A DNA stretch of 64,000 bases from Streptomyces sp. NBC_00690 (GCF_036226685.1 NZ_CP109009.1:5793501-5857500); one strand, 5' to 3'. Shown: positions 36,073 through 44,836, counted from the stretch's first letter. Notes: a model not told the origin generated them from the sequence alone. Numbers and translations are program-made.

Positions 36073-36298
36073 GCCGTCACCGGCCGGGGCGGCCATGCTC
36101 ACACCCGCCCCGGCCGCCGCTGCGCCCTGTCGCACCCGGCTGCTCCTCGCATCTTCGACTTCCAGGACCGGCCCTGCCGCCCGGCTCCCCGTGCTCCGGC
36201 CGGCGGGGCAGGGGGCGGTGTCCGGCCGTGCTTGCCGCTTTGGGGCCCCACCGCTGTGAACCGCCCCGTCCGTCCCGTGAAAGGACCAGCCGTTGACC

Positions 36299-37330
36299 AT
36301 GTCGGAGGCCGTCGAGGGCCGTGAGGCCCTCGCCCTTCTGGAACGTACCCGCGACGCCGTCGATCCCCGACTCCGTGCAGCCGTCGAATCTCTGCCCGGT
36401 TCCCTGCGCCACGTCGCGATGTACCACTTCGGGTGGGAGCACGCGGACGGGACCTCCGCCACCAAGCCCGCCGGGAAGGCCATCAGACCCGCCTTGGTGC
36501 TGGCCACTGTCCGTGCGCTTGGCGGAGAGCCGCGACAGGCCGTGCAGGCCGCGGCTGCCGTGGAGTTGGCACACAACTTCACGCTCCTGCACGACGATGT
36601 GATCGACGAGGACTCCACGCGTAGGCACCGGCCCACCGCGTGGACGGTCTTCGGCACCGCCGACGCCATCATCGCCGGTGACGCCATGCTCGCCCTCGCC
36701 CTGCGGTTGCTGGCGGAGGACACCCATCCCGCCGCCGCGGCGGCCTCGAAGCGGGTCGCGGCCTGTGTGATCGAGCTCTGCGCAGGCCAGCAGGCGGACT
36801 GCGCCTTCGAGGAGCGTGCTCCCCACGAGGTCTCGTTGGACGAGTGCGTCCAGATGGCCACCGCGAAGACGGGGGCGCTGCTGGGGTGTGCCTGTGCGGT
36901 GGGGGCGCTGTACGCGGGAGCGGGTCCGGAGGAGACCGAGGCGATGGACGCCTTCGGCCGTGAGGCCGGGTTGGCGTTCCAGCTCATCGACGATCTGATC
37001 GGCATCTGGGGGGACCCGGGGCGGACGGGCAAACCTGCGGGTGCGGATCTCGCCGCGTACAAGAAGTCGCTGCCCGTGGTGGCGGCGCTCACCTCCGGCA
37101 CACCTGCCGGGGCGGAGCTCGCGGAGCTCTACCGAGGCCCGATGACGGGCCGGACGATCGGTCTTGCCGCGGATGCGGTGGACCGGGCCGGAGGCAAGGA
37201 CTGGGCACAACTCCAGGCGTCCGACCGTATGGCCAGGGCGGTCCACGAACTGTCCCGGGCGGTCCCGGACCTCGCTGCGGCGGGGGACCTTCTGGCCCTC
37301 GCGGAGTTCGTCACGCGCCGCACCCGCTGA
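36299..37330 (+). CDS. Family 2 encapsulin-associated polyprenyl diphosphate synthase (putative cargo)
   Basis: Trans-isoprenyl diphosphate synthase of 343 residues. The first Asp-rich motif is HDDVIDEDSTRRHRPTAW and the second is QLIDDLIGIWGDPGR. Helices around LATVRALGGEPRQAV and AHNFTLLHDD are typical. Family 2B encapsulin loci normally encode such a synthase with a disordered N-terminal extension that targets it to the shell interior. Here an in-frame TGA at 36278 stops any extension, so the product starts close to the catalytic fold, and cargo status needs testing. ATG 36299 is used; TTG 36293 is possible. It should make short or medium-chain prenyl diphosphates. Confidence 0.88.
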   Translation: MSEAVEGREALALLERTRDAVDPRLRAAVESLPGSLRHVAMYHFGWEHADGTSATKPAGKAIRPALVLATVRALGGEPRQAVQAAAAVELAHNFTLLHDDVIDEDSTRRHRPTAWTVFGTADAIIAGDAMLALALRLLAEDTHPAAAAASKRVAACVIELCAGQQADCAFEERAPHEVSLDECVQMATAKTGALLGCACAVGALYAGAGPEETEAMDAFGREAGLAFQLIDDLIGIWGDPGRTGKPAGADLAAYKKSLPVVAALTSGTPAGAELAELYRGPMTGRTIGLAADAVDRAGGKDWAQLQASDRMARAVHELSRAVPDLAAAGDLLALAEFVTRRTR

Positions 37331-37377
37331 GAGCGCCCCGGGCGACGGAACCGGTTCCGGGAGAACAGTGCTTGCCA

Positions 37378-37442
37378 AACCACTATGCCTGAAGCACTAT
37401 GAGTGGAGTGGTTGCGTTGACGGCGACCGGGTGACTGGGTCA
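37378..37442. promoter_or_regulatory. Inverted repeats upstream of the reductase-like gene
   Basis: AACCACT (37378-37384) and AGTGGTT are 22 bp apart, with CACTATG occurring twice between them. GTGAC-TGG-GTCAC follows nearby. They lie 60-110 bp before the start of the next gene. They look like an operator pair for an unidentified repressor. Confidence 0.45.
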
Positions 37443-37495
37443 CTCATTGTCGCGTCGCGCCGCCCGACGGCTACTCCACGACGAACGGGACCGGT

Positions 37496-38071
37496 TTGCG
37501 CAAGCTCAGCTACTACGTCGCCGCATCGATCGACGGCTTCATCGGCGCCCCTGGAGGGGATGCCGTGTTCTTCAACAGGTTTGTGGTCGGCGACTACCTC
37601 GACTACATGCGAACGGAGCAGGCGGACACCCTGCCGGCCATGGCCCGTCAACACTTCGGGGTCGAGGACCGGCCCCTGAGCCGCTACGACACCGTGATCC
37701 AGGGGCGCGCCAGCTATGACCTCGCACTCCAGGAGGGCATCACCCGCCCCTACGCCCATCTGCGGGAGATCGTGGTCTCCCGCACCCTCACCGAATCCCC
37801 CGACCCCCAGGTGGAGATCGTTTCGGCCGATCCCGTCGGCCGGGTCAGGGAGTTGAAGAAGGAGGAGGGGCTCTCCATCTATCTCTGCGGGGGCGCCAAC
37901 CTCGCGGGGCAACTCCGTGACGAGGTGGACGAACTCGTCATCAAGACCTACCCCGTGGTGCTGGGTGAGGGAATGCGGATGTTCGACGCCGAGTTCCGTG
38001 TTGACGACTTCTCGCTGGTCTCCTCGCGAGCCTTCGACAACGGCGTGGTCGTCCGGCAGTACGAACGCTGA
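37496..38071 (+). CDS. Dihydrofolate reductase-like (RibD C-terminal domain) protein
   Basis: The 191-residue product has the pattern of the DHFR/RibD-C superfamily: RKLSYYVAASIDGFIGAP at the start, VIQGRASYDLAL, IVVSRTLTES and ... IYLCGGANLAGQLRDEVDEL followed by VIKTYPVVLGEGMRMF. These proteins bind NADPH in a Rossmann-like fold; the substrate is unknown. TTG 37496 is used. It follows the encapsulin genes but with 165 bp between and with its own inverted repeats. Confidence 0.75.
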   Translation: MRKLSYYVAASIDGFIGAPGGDAVFFNRFVVGDYLDYMRTEQADTLPAMARQHFGVEDRPLSRYDTVIQGRASYDLALQEGITRPYAHLREIVVSRTLTESPDPQVEIVSADPVGRVRELKKEEGLSIYLCGGANLAGQLRDEVDELVIKTYPVVLGEGMRMFDAEFRVDDFSLVSSRAFDNGVVVRQYER

Positions 38072-38423
38072 TGACCGGGGTGCCGCCCCGGCGATCCCGT
38101 GCTTTCCCAGGTGGACGGCCAGGCCCGTTCATACCCCAATAGGCTGAACATACGGGCGGCGAACGAGGCGGAAGGGCCGCAGCCCCCAGACGGCGCGGCG
38201 ACGTCGGGAGCGCGGTCGGCCCGGCCGGAGCCGCCGTCGAGCGGCGGGGAATCCCGGGGTGTTCGCCCCTCCTGGGCCTCGGCCGAAGCCACCGCCCAGG
38301 CCGCCCGTCGCGCGTGGAAACCACGGCACGGCCCCTCGGGGCGGCGATCCGACCCGGCTTTCGATGGCCGATGAACCATCCCGGCTGTTCAGGGCAGGGC
38401 CACATACCGCTACAGTCCGCGCC
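38072..38423. other. Gene-free stretch
   Basis: About 350 bp without a convincing frame. Open frames on both strands are Arg/Pro/Ser-rich and lack motifs. No promoter, repeat or terminator of note was recognised. Confidence 0.5.
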
Positions 38424-38864
38424 ATGTCATCGGATTCGACTGAAGTCTGGGCGGGCTGGTACCGCGACCGACGTGGCGCGGAAGCGGTCACGATCGCGGC
38501 GCACGGACGGCAACTGCGCACGCGCATCAGGGGTGTTGAGTACGAAGGGGCGACCTTTGCCGCCCTGGAGGTCGTCGGAGCGGAGGGAGTCCTCTCCTCC
38601 TGCGTACTGGAGTGGGACATACCGCTGCCCGTCCATGTGGACGGCGGTGTCGAGCGCGCCACACTGAGCTGTCTGCTGACGCTCGGTGAACTGAGGCCCG
38701 AAGGGTCCCTCGATCGGGCGGACCTCAACCTCACCCTGCACTACGGCGGAGCCGCCTACGAGTCCGGAGTCGCAGGAGGCGACTTCGACGATGCGCTGGA
38801 CCGCATCCAGAAACAACTGCCCCCCGGGGCCGAGTTGGGATCACACGTGTGCGCCGAGGTCTGA
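38424..38864 (+). CDS. Conserved hypothetical protein of Streptomyces
   Basis: The 146-residue soluble product is acidic with alternating hydrophobic residues (VTIAAHGRQLRTRIRGVEYE, SCVLEWDIPLPVHVDG) that suggest a beta-sheet-rich fold. It has no signal peptide, membrane helix or recognised motif. The ATG at 38424 is chosen because the codon bias becomes regular there. Two hairpins follow the stop, so it may be a monocistronic unit. Confidence 0.65.
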   Translation: MSSDSTEVWAGWYRDRRGAEAVTIAAHGRQLRTRIRGVEYEGATFAALEVVGAEGVLSSCVLEWDIPLPVHVDGGVERATLSCLLTLGELRPEGSLDRADLNLTLHYGGAAYESGVAGGDFDDALDRIQKQLPPGAELGSHVCAEV

Positions 38865-38903
38865 TCCGACCCGAGGATCGACCGGAACGCACGAACGCCA
38901 AGG

Positions 38904-38933
38904 GCGCCCCCTCATCCAAGGACGAGGGGGCGC
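38904..38933 (+). terminator. Hairpin after the hypothetical gene
   Basis: GCGCCCCCTC (38904-38913) pairs with GAGGGGGCGC (38924-38933) as a perfect 10-bp stem, with GTCC/GGAC extending it. Confidence 0.75.
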
Positions 38934-38982
38934 TCTCGGGGCGGTACGACATCACCCGCAGTGCGGGCACGGTGAGGAAGGA

Positions 38983-39017
38983 GGGGGCGCCCCGCTTCCT
39001 GGTAACGGGACGCCCCC
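38983..39017. terminator. Second hairpin between convergent genes
   Basis: GGGGGCGCCCCG (38983-38994) pairs with CGGGACGCCCCC (39006-39017), with one mismatch. It lies 60 bp past the snpA stop and can end snpA transcription. Confidence 0.7.
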
Positions 39018-39076
39018 GGCAGTGCGGGCCCTGCCCCTGCGGTCCTGGCGGTGGAGACCTCAGGGCCCGCTCATGG

Positions 39077-39739
39077 TCAGGAGATACGCGCAGCCGCAGC
39101 GGCCAGCCCATACGCCCAGATCGAGTTCACCCGTGACCGCTCCTGGGTGTTGGGCACCGCATTGCGGCAGGACGGCCCGGGGCCGCCACCGGACATCAAC
39201 TCGCTGCACGGACCCCGGTAGTTGTCCGGCAGGCCGAGCACATGACCGGTCTCGTGCGAGGTCACCCGGTACGAGTCGTACTGCTGGTTCTGCCGGTAGT
39301 CGAGGAAGATGTAGCCGCGTCCGCGGCCGTCCGTGCTGGCGTAGGAACCGCGGGCGTCATTTCCCTCGTAGTAGCGGAAGTTCGGGTTGCTGCCCTCCTG
39401 GAGGCGCACATTGGTGACCGAGCTGTTCCATATCTGGGTGCTGCGCGCTATCTGGCTGCGGAAGGTGGGCGCGCTGGTCGCGTTGTACGTGACGGTGACG
39501 ACACGGGCGCCGGGGTTGGCGGCCCGCTGCTCGGCGACCGACTTCAAAACGGCCTGGAAGAATGCCCTGGTCGCCTTGGTGTCCGCGGCGGACCCCTCGT
39601 AGGCGACGTAGGACGGGACGGCGGCCTTCGTGGGGGAGTCGGCCGGGACGGCGGCGGTGGCGGGGACGGCACCGAGTGCGGCAGCCAGGGTGAGGCCGAC
39701 GGTGAGTGCGGCGGAGAACGCGGTTCTGGGATGACGCAT
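39077..39739 (-). CDS. snpA: Snapalysin, secreted small neutral metalloprotease (M7)
   Basis: Extracellular protease of 220 residues. It has an N-terminal signal peptide ([20 protein letters not shown], cut near ALGAVPATA) followed by a pro-region of about 50 residues. The catalytic domain holds [13 protein letters not shown], the HExxHxxGxxD metzincin zinc site in which the third ligand is Asp, typical of family M7. The end ([16 protein letters not shown]) also fits. The LysR-type gene divergent to it is the known activator arrangement (snpR/mprR). Confidence 0.93.
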   Translation of the reverse strand: MRHPRTAFSAALTVGLTLAAALGAVPATAAVPADSPTKAAVPSYVAYEGSAADTKATRAFFQAVLKSVAEQRAANPGARVVTVTYNATSAPTFRSQIARSTQIWNSSVTNVRLQEGSNPNFRYYEGNDARGSYASTDGRGRGYIFLDYRQNQQYDSYRVTSHETGHVLGLPDNYRGPCSELMSGGGPGPSCRNAVPNTQERSRVNSIWAYGLAAAAARIS

Positions 39740-39972
39740 GGGGGGCTCCTACTCGTCCGGTTGGGAATCCGGTGAATCGGATCGTGCGCACACAACCGAT
39801 GAGTCCTGCTGGACCCGGGGAACGGATGCGTAACGCAGAGTCTCGGGGAGAGCGCCCACCGGCGGATGATGCCAACTGGTGATAACCCCGCTGCATCACA
39901 CTGTCCCCGTCCGTCCGCTGTGCCCGAACTGTGTCTCTGGTGCGGCCGTTGGCGTCGCCCTACTCTCGGGTC

Positions 39973-40929
39973 ATGGAGCTAGAGGTGAGGCACCTGCGCG
40001 CCTTGTGCGCCATCGCGGAGACCGGCAGTCTGCACAAGGCTGCACGCCGACTCGGCGTCAGCCAACCGTCCCTGACGACCCAGTTGCGACGGATCGAGAA
40101 CTCCCTCGGCGCCGAACTGTTCTCACGCGAGCGGTCCGGCTGTCGACCGACGCCCCTGGGGCGGGCCGTACTGACCCGAGCCAGACCGTTGGTGGCCGAA
40201 ATGGCAGCCCTCGTGGTGGAGGCCAAGGCCGCCGCTGCCCGAGCGCAGGGCGCCCGACTGCGCGTCGGCTCGACCGCCAGCAGCGCGCTGCCCGGCTGGC
40301 TCGGCCGACTGCGGCGCAGACTGCCCGACACCGATATCTCGCTGCATGTGGACGTCTCGGCGAACGCCCTGCTCAGGATGGTTTCGTCCGGGCAACTCGA
40401 CGTGGCGTTCGTCCATGAGGTCGAGGGCTGCCCACTGCTGGTCCCCGACGGCGTCTTCCGGCGGGTGCTGATGGAGCGCGAGCCGCAATTCGTCTCCATG
40501 TCACGTGACCATCCGGCCGCCGCCGCACCCGTCGTGGAGCTGAGGGATCTGGCCGACGATCGATGGATCGTCGATCCGACCGTCGACGGCGAATGGGACG
40601 GTCTGCGCCGGGTGTTGGCCGCAGCGGGACTCAATCCACCGGTTCTGCACGGCGACTACCACACGGCCGCCTCGCTGATCGCGGTCGGCGAGGCCGTCGC
40701 CCCCTGCCAGCCGACCTCGGGCGGGCGGGAGGACATGGCCGTACGACCCCTGCTCGGCGATCCCCTCGCCGTCCGGCTGCTGTTGTGCACCCCGCCCGGC
40801 CCCCAGGAGCCGTACGACGAGGTGTACACGGACCTGGAGTCCGCCTATCGGGAGGCGGCGACCCGGGCTGCGGTCTACCGTCAGTGGCTGCGCCGCCACA
40901 AGAGCCCGCTGATCACCCCGGCCGCCTGA
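39973..40929 (+). CDS. snpR: LysR-family activator of the snapalysin gene
   Basis: The product (318 residues) has the LysR N-terminal HTH (LHKAARRLGVSQPSLTTQLR, then IENSLGAELFSRER) and a C-terminal effector-binding domain of periplasmic-binding type (residues 90-300). The position divergent to snapalysin, with 233 bp between the starts, identifies it as the cognate activator described for other Streptomyces. T-N11-A-type sites in the interval, such as around 39868-39885 (CCAACTGGTGATAACC), may be its binding target. Confidence 0.9.
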   Translation: MELEVRHLRALCAIAETGSLHKAARRLGVSQPSLTTQLRRIENSLGAELFSRERSGCRPTPLGRAVLTRARPLVAEMAALVVEAKAAAARAQGARLRVGSTASSALPGWLGRLRRRLPDTDISLHVDVSANALLRMVSSGQLDVAFVHEVEGCPLLVPDGVFRRVLMEREPQFVSMSRDHPAAAAPVVELRDLADDRWIVDPTVDGEWDGLRRVLAAAGLNPPVLHGDYHTAASLIAVGEAVAPCQPTSGGREDMAVRPLLGDPLAVRLLLCTPPGPQEPYDEVYTDLESAYREAATRAAVYRQWLRRHKSPLITPAA

Positions 40930-40932
40930 CCG

Positions 40933-41472
40933 TCAGCGCCCCGAAGTGGCCTCGTCCAGCAGCAGATAGAGCAGCCCCACCAGGCTGCCGCCGCTGACCA
41001 CTTCTCGGCGGTCGATCATCGCCCGGACTTGCGTCAACTCGATCCACTCGATGCGGTCCGACTCGTTCATCTCGGTCGGTGGGCCGGCGTAGTGTGCGCC
41101 GTCGGCCCGGAACACATGGTGCTCAGAATCCGTGATGCCGTTCGCGGGCTGGGCGTAGACCAGGGGTTTCATCGACCCGACCCGCCAACCGGTCTCCTCC
41201 TCGACCTCCCGTGCCGCCGTCTGCTGGGGGGTTTCGCCCGGCTCGATCAGCCCCATCGGGAGCTCCCAACCCCAGGTGTCCGTGATGAACCGGTGCCGCC
41301 ACATCATCAACACCCGCGACCGCTCGTCCAGTACGGCCGCGACCGCGAGGTGCCGCATCCGCACGACGTGGTGCTCAAGACGGAGGCCGTCCGGCTGTTG
41401 GACGTCCGCGAGCCACAGATTGACCCACGGGTTCTTGTAGATCTGCCGTTCCCCATGGACGGTCCACCGCAT
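40933..41472 (-). CDS. NUDIX hydrolase
   Basis: Nucleoside-diphosphate-linked substrate hydrolase of 179 residues. The Nudix box is complete (GLIEPGETPQQTAAREVEEE followed by TGW), with Gly, Glu, Arg-Glu and Glu-Glu in the right places. The upstream strand IYKNPWVNLWLADVQQPDG and the region after the box (YAQPANGITDSEHHVF) resemble ADP-ribose pyrophosphatases, but the substrate cannot be fixed. It converges with the LysR gene, with 3 bp between stops. Confidence 0.88.
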   Translation of the reverse strand: MRWTVHGERQIYKNPWVNLWLADVQQPDGLRLEHHVVRMRHLAVAAVLDERSRVLMMWRHRFITDTWGWELPMGLIEPGETPQQTAAREVEEETGWRVGSMKPLVYAQPANGITDSEHHVFRADGAHYAGPPTEMNESDRIEWIELTQVRAMIDRREVVSGGSLVGLLYLLLDEATSGR

Positions 41473-41650
41473 CAGCTCAACTCCTTCGCCCCCAGCGCCC
41501 CGTACCGCACCGGGCGCTGATCTGGTCTGCCGGGCTCCTGTCTACGCCCATCAGGGGGCATTCATGGCAATCCATCACCCGTGCGGCCTACGGGCTTCGG
41601 AGGCAACCAGCCGATGACCAGGCTGACGCGCGGCGCGGAGCGTCCGGGCG

Positions 41651-42142
41651 TCAGCGCTTGCGCTTGCGGCGGGACTCCCAGTACGCCAGCAACTCGGCGG
41701 CCTTCTCGTCGAACCGCTTGTCCAGCATGGACATCGGGGACGGCAGGGCGAACTGGTTGCCGTTCTTCCGCACCACCACCAGACGCCGACCCCAGATCGT
41801 CCGCCCCACCTGGATCGCAGCGACGTCCCCCCACGGGATCTTCCCCCGCGGTCCGCGCGCCACGATCAGCGCGGACGCCGTGGCCTGCACTCCTCGGGGC
41901 CGCGGTATGACACAGCACGCGGCGCCCGCTATCGCGGCCATCAGCACACCGTTCCTGAGCTGACTCACGGGCATCGGGTCATCGGTGAAGAGCAGTCCCA
42001 CGTACAGCAGGAGGGTCGCCAGCAGGATGCCCACCGTGGCCGGCACCGCGATCTGCACCCGGCTCGGCCGGTACGTGATGACCTCGTTGCTCGGCTTGTC
42101 GTTCCTCGCGGGACGCTTGAACTTGTTCACTGAGGCCACCAT
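41651..42142 (-). CDS. PH-domain-like membrane protein
   Basis: The 163-residue product has two hydrophobic segments (residues 30-52 and 62-82), then a bacterial PH-like domain (ALIVARGPRGKIPWGDVAAI, GRTIWGRRLVVVRKNGNQFALP) and a very basic tail (RRKRKR). PH-domain proteins of this type are membrane anchored and of unknown function. It lies 178 bp upstream (in its own direction) of the NUDIX gene; the two may be co-transcribed but no overlap exists. Confidence 0.75.
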   Translation of the reverse strand: MVASVNKFKRPARNDKPSNEVITYRPSRVQIAVPATVGILLATLLLYVGLLFTDDPMPVSQLRNGVLMAAIAGAACCVIPRPRGVQATASALIVARGPRGKIPWGDVAAIQVGRTIWGRRLVVVRKNGNQFALPSPMSMLDKRFDEKAAELLAYWESRRKRKR

Positions 42143-42406
42143 TCACGTCACCCGCCCTGAACCGGGGTACCTCTCCCCGCGGGTGAGCACGACAGTACGA
42201 CAGTGGTACGGCCACTCGCCGGGAATCCGCCGTCGGTCGACAGCCCACTGGCGGCCATATCGACGCGGATCGCCCGGGCGTCGGTGCACCCGGTGCGACG
42301 AGGACCCACCGATGCCGGGGATCGGTCGTGCGGGCTCCGGCCCGACCCGGGACGGACACCGCTGCGCCGGCCCCCGGTCCGTTCTTGGTTCGTCCGCACA
42401 TGCGTC

Positions 42407-42439
42407 AAGGGCCCCACCGCTGCGCGCGGTGGGGCCCTT
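42407..42439. terminator. Terminator after sodN
   Basis: AAGGGCCCCACCGC (42407-42420) pairs with GCGGTGGGGCCCTT (42426-42439) as a perfect 14-bp stem. It lies 39 bp past the sodN stop. Confidence 0.85.
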
Positions 42440-42477
42440 TCGACCTGCAATGACGCCATAAAAGGCAGGCGCATGCG

Positions 42478-42873
42478 TCAGGCTTGCTTGGTCTCCCAGA
42501 AGATCTTGTCGATCTGGGCGATGTAGTCCAGCGCCTTCTGACCCGTCGCGGGGTCCGTCGACGCCTTGGCGGCCGACAGCGCCTTCAGGGTGTCGTTGAT
42601 CAGCTGGTGGAGCTCGGGGTACTTCTCGAAGTGCGGGGGCTTGAAGTAGTCGCTCCAGAGCACCGAAACGTGGTGCTTGGCGAGCTCCGCGCGCTGCTCC
42701 TTGATGACCGTTGCGCGGGCCCGGAAGTGCGCGTCCTCGTTGGCCTGGAACTTCTCCTGGACTGCCTTGACCGATTCGGCCTCGATCCTGGCCTGGGCCG
42801 GGTCGTAGACACCGCAGGGCAGATCGCAGTGCGCGCTGACCTTCACCTTGGGGGCAAACAGGCGGGAGAGCAT
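42478..42873 (-). CDS. sodN: Nickel-type superoxide dismutase
   Basis: Cytoplasmic enzyme that converts superoxide to H2O2 and O2. The 131-residue precursor has a 14-residue leader (MLSRLFAPKVKVSA) cut before His15; the mature protein begins with the Ni hook HCDLPCGVYDP, with ligands His1, Cys2 and Cys6. The rest is a four-helix bundle (residues 40-131) with no extra domain. The divergent gene sodX encodes the protease that removes the leader, in the usual Streptomyces arrangement. In Streptomyces, Ni availability controls the switch between this enzyme and the Fe enzyme. Confidence 0.97.
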   Translation of the reverse strand: MLSRLFAPKVKVSAHCDLPCGVYDPAQARIEAESVKAVQEKFQANEDAHFRARATVIKEQRAELAKHHVSVLWSDYFKPPHFEKYPELHQLINDTLKALSAAKASTDPATGQKALDYIAQIDKIFWETKQA

Positions 42874-43024
42874 GGTGCAGTCCTTCCTCGTGATCGTCTT
42901 CTCAGGTGGGACATTACTCCGTGAGAGAGTCGATTTCGCGAGTGCCCCCTAGGGCTTAGGACGAAAGTCCGGGGTCAGTATGCGACTGGTGGCGGAACTT
43001 ACCCTGGTACTCGGAGGTGGCCGG

Positions 43025-43447
43025 ATGTCGGAGCGGGGCCGGGCGCAGAATGCGCCGTTCGGTGTGGCCGAGGTGTCGGGACCGTCCATGTATCCGACGC
43101 TCAAGCCCGGCGATCAGCTACTGGTCCACTACGGTGCGCAGGTCAGGCCCGGCGATGTCGCCGTGCTGCGCCATCCGCTCCAACAGGACCTCCTGATCGT
43201 GAAACGGCTCGCCGAGCGGCGGGCGGGCGGCTGGTGGGTGCTCGGGGACAACCCCGGTGCCGAAGGGGACAGCAGGGTGTTCGGAGCCGTCCCGCCCGAA
43301 CTGCTCCTGGGGCGGGTGCGGGGTCGCTACCGGCCGCGCGCCGAGGGTCAGCGGTCGGCGCTGGGGCTGGTCTCCTGGGCGCTGACCGCCGTACGCCCCG
43401 TGCTGTGCAGCCGGTCGGTGCTCTCCAAGCGCTTGCGGGCGCGGTAG
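43025..43447 (+). CDS. sodX: Ni-SOD maturation protease (S26 signal peptidase family)
   Basis: It removes the SodN leader so that the Ni hook is exposed. The 140-residue product has the catalytic Ser in EVSGPSMYPTLKPGDQLLV and the catalytic Lys in DLLIVKRLAERR, followed by VLGDNPGAEGDSR as in type I signal peptidases. There is no N-terminal membrane helix, as expected for a cytoplasmic substrate. The ATG at 43025 is preferred over an earlier in-frame ATG at 42980. Its last 100 bp overlap the convergent CGNR gene. Confidence 0.92.
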   Translation: MSERGRAQNAPFGVAEVSGPSMYPTLKPGDQLLVHYGAQVRPGDVAVLRHPLQQDLLIVKRLAERRAGGWWVLGDNPGAEGDSRVFGAVPPELLLGRVRGRYRPRAEGQRSALGLVSWALTAVRPVLCSRSVLSKRLRAR

Positions 43448-43980
43448 GCGGCGACGTTGGCGCGGGTGGCGCAGCGGTCCGAGCAGTAGCGGCGGGAGCG
43501 GTTGGTCGAGGTGTCCAGATAGGCGTTGCGGCACGGCGCTGCCTCGCACAGGCCGAGCCGGTCCACCCCGTACTCCGTCAGATGGACGGCGAGCCCCATG
43601 GCTGCGATCGCCGCATAGCCCGCGGTGGCGTTGGAGGGGTGCTCGGCGAGGTGCATGTGCCACTTGGGACGGCCGTCGTCGTCCCGGAAGTCGTGCCCTG
43701 AGATCTGTGGGCTGACGGGGAATTCCAGCAGCAGTGAGTTCAGCAGGTCTACGGCCTGGGTCTCATCGCCCTCGTCGGCCGCGGCGAAGACCGCTCGCAG
43801 CCGGCCGCGCACCGAGCGGAAGCGTGTCACATCGGCATCCGTCGCGCGCCGGGCGGCCTGTGCGGACGCCCCGAAGAGCTCCCGGATCACCTCGACCGAG
43901 GTGAGGGAGTCCTTGCCGCGGGCCGGCTCCTCGGTGTTGACCAGTCGCACTGCGAAGTCCGAGTAATGGGCTAGTTCCAC
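43348..43980 (-). CDS. CGNR zinc-finger transcriptional regulator
   Basis: The 210-residue product has an N-terminal ABATE-like domain (SDFAVRLVNTEEPARGKDSL) and a C-terminal CGNR zinc finger with Cys residues in EAAPCRNAYLDTSTNRSRRYC and SDRCATRANVAAYRAR. CGNR proteins are DNA-binding, often as repressors. The stop is 100 bp inside the sodX gene on the other strand, so the last 26 residues overlap sodX coding. The zinc finger itself is mostly outside the overlap. A divergent methyltransferase gene starts 89 bp away. Confidence 0.85.
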   Translation of the reverse strand: MELAHYSDFAVRLVNTEEPARGKDSLTSVEVIRELFGASAQAARRATDADVTRFRSVRGRLRAVFAAADEGDETQAVDLLNSLLLEFPVSPQISGHDFRDDDGRPKWHMHLAEHPSNATAGYAAIAAMGLAVHLTEYGVDRLGLCEAAPCRNAYLDTSTNRSRRYCSDRCATRANVAAYRARKRLESTDRLHSTGRTAVSAQETSPSADR

Positions 43981-44068
43981 TTGTAGTCCTTACCGGGGGC
44001 GGTCTAGAGTCGGGCTGTCGAAGTAATGGATGTTACTGGTTTCAGGGTATTACGAGTGGGAGGCTTTC

Positions 44069-44836
44069 ATGGGAGAGGCGCAGATGCCCCGAAGCGCGGA
44101 CTGGGATGCGTGGCAGCGGAGCTGGGACCGTCAACAAGAGTGGTACATGCCCGATCGCGAGGAGCGGTTCCAGGTCATGTTGGACATGGTCGAGGCGACC
44201 GTGGGGCCCGCACCGCGGGTGCTGGACCTCGCCTGTGGCACCGGCACCATCAGCGACCGCCTCCTCGCCCGCATGCCCGACGCCACCAGCACCGGTGTCG
44301 ACCTCGACCCGGCGCTGCTGACGATCGGGCGGGGGCATTTCGCCGGGGACGACCGCGTCACCCTGGTCACCGCCGACCTCACCGATCCCGAGTGGCCCGC
44401 GAAGCTGCCCCACGACACGTACGACGCCGTGCTGACCGCGACAGCCCTGCACTGGCTTCGGCTGGGGCCGCTGGCCGCGCTGTACGGACAACTCGCCCAG
44501 CTCGTGCGGGACGACGGGGTCTTCCTCAACGCCGACCGCATGATCGACGGCTCCACCCCGCGGATCAACGCGGCCGAGAGTGCCCACCGGCACGCCCGGA
44601 TGGACCGGGCCAAGGCTGCGGGCGCCGTCGACTGGTCCGAGTGGTGGGCGCTGGCGGGCCGGGACCCCGCGCTCTCCGGGCCGGTGGCCGAGCGCTTCGC
44701 GATCTACGGCGAGCACGCCGACGGTGAGACGCCCTCCGCCCACTGGCACGTTGAAACCCTCCGAGCGGCCGGGTTCGGCGAAGCGCGCACCGTCTGGTCG
44801 TCCCCGTCGGACTGCCTGGTTCTCGCCCTGAAGTGA
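44069..44836 (+). CDS. Class I SAM-dependent methyltransferase
   Basis: The product is 255 residues from ATG 44069, preceded by GTGGGAGG. The SAM-binding motif I is RVLDLACGTGTISDRLL with the acidic motif II in STGVDLDP, and a C-terminal Asp in VTADLTDPEW. There is no fused domain, so the substrate cannot be predicted. It is divergent from the CGNR gene, which suggests a regulator-target pair. The next gene, an ECF sigma factor, lies 126 bp downstream. Confidence 0.85.
   Translation: MGEAQMPRSADWDAWQRSWDRQQEWYMPDREERFQVMLDMVEATVGPAPRVLDLACGTGTISDRLLARMPDATSTGVDLDPALLTIGRGHFAGDDRVTLVTADLTDPEWPAKLPHDTYDAVLTATALHWLRLGPLAALYGQLAQLVRDDGVFLNADRMIDGSTPRINAAESAHRHARMDRAKAAGAVDWSEWWALAGRDPALSGPVAERFAIYGEHADGETPSAHWHVETLRAAGFGEARTVWSSPSDCLVLALK

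Noticed and set aside
34786..37101. Large minus-strand frame (771 aa) opposite eshA and the synthase
   Set aside because: It is the antisense of two well-supported genes and has no domain.
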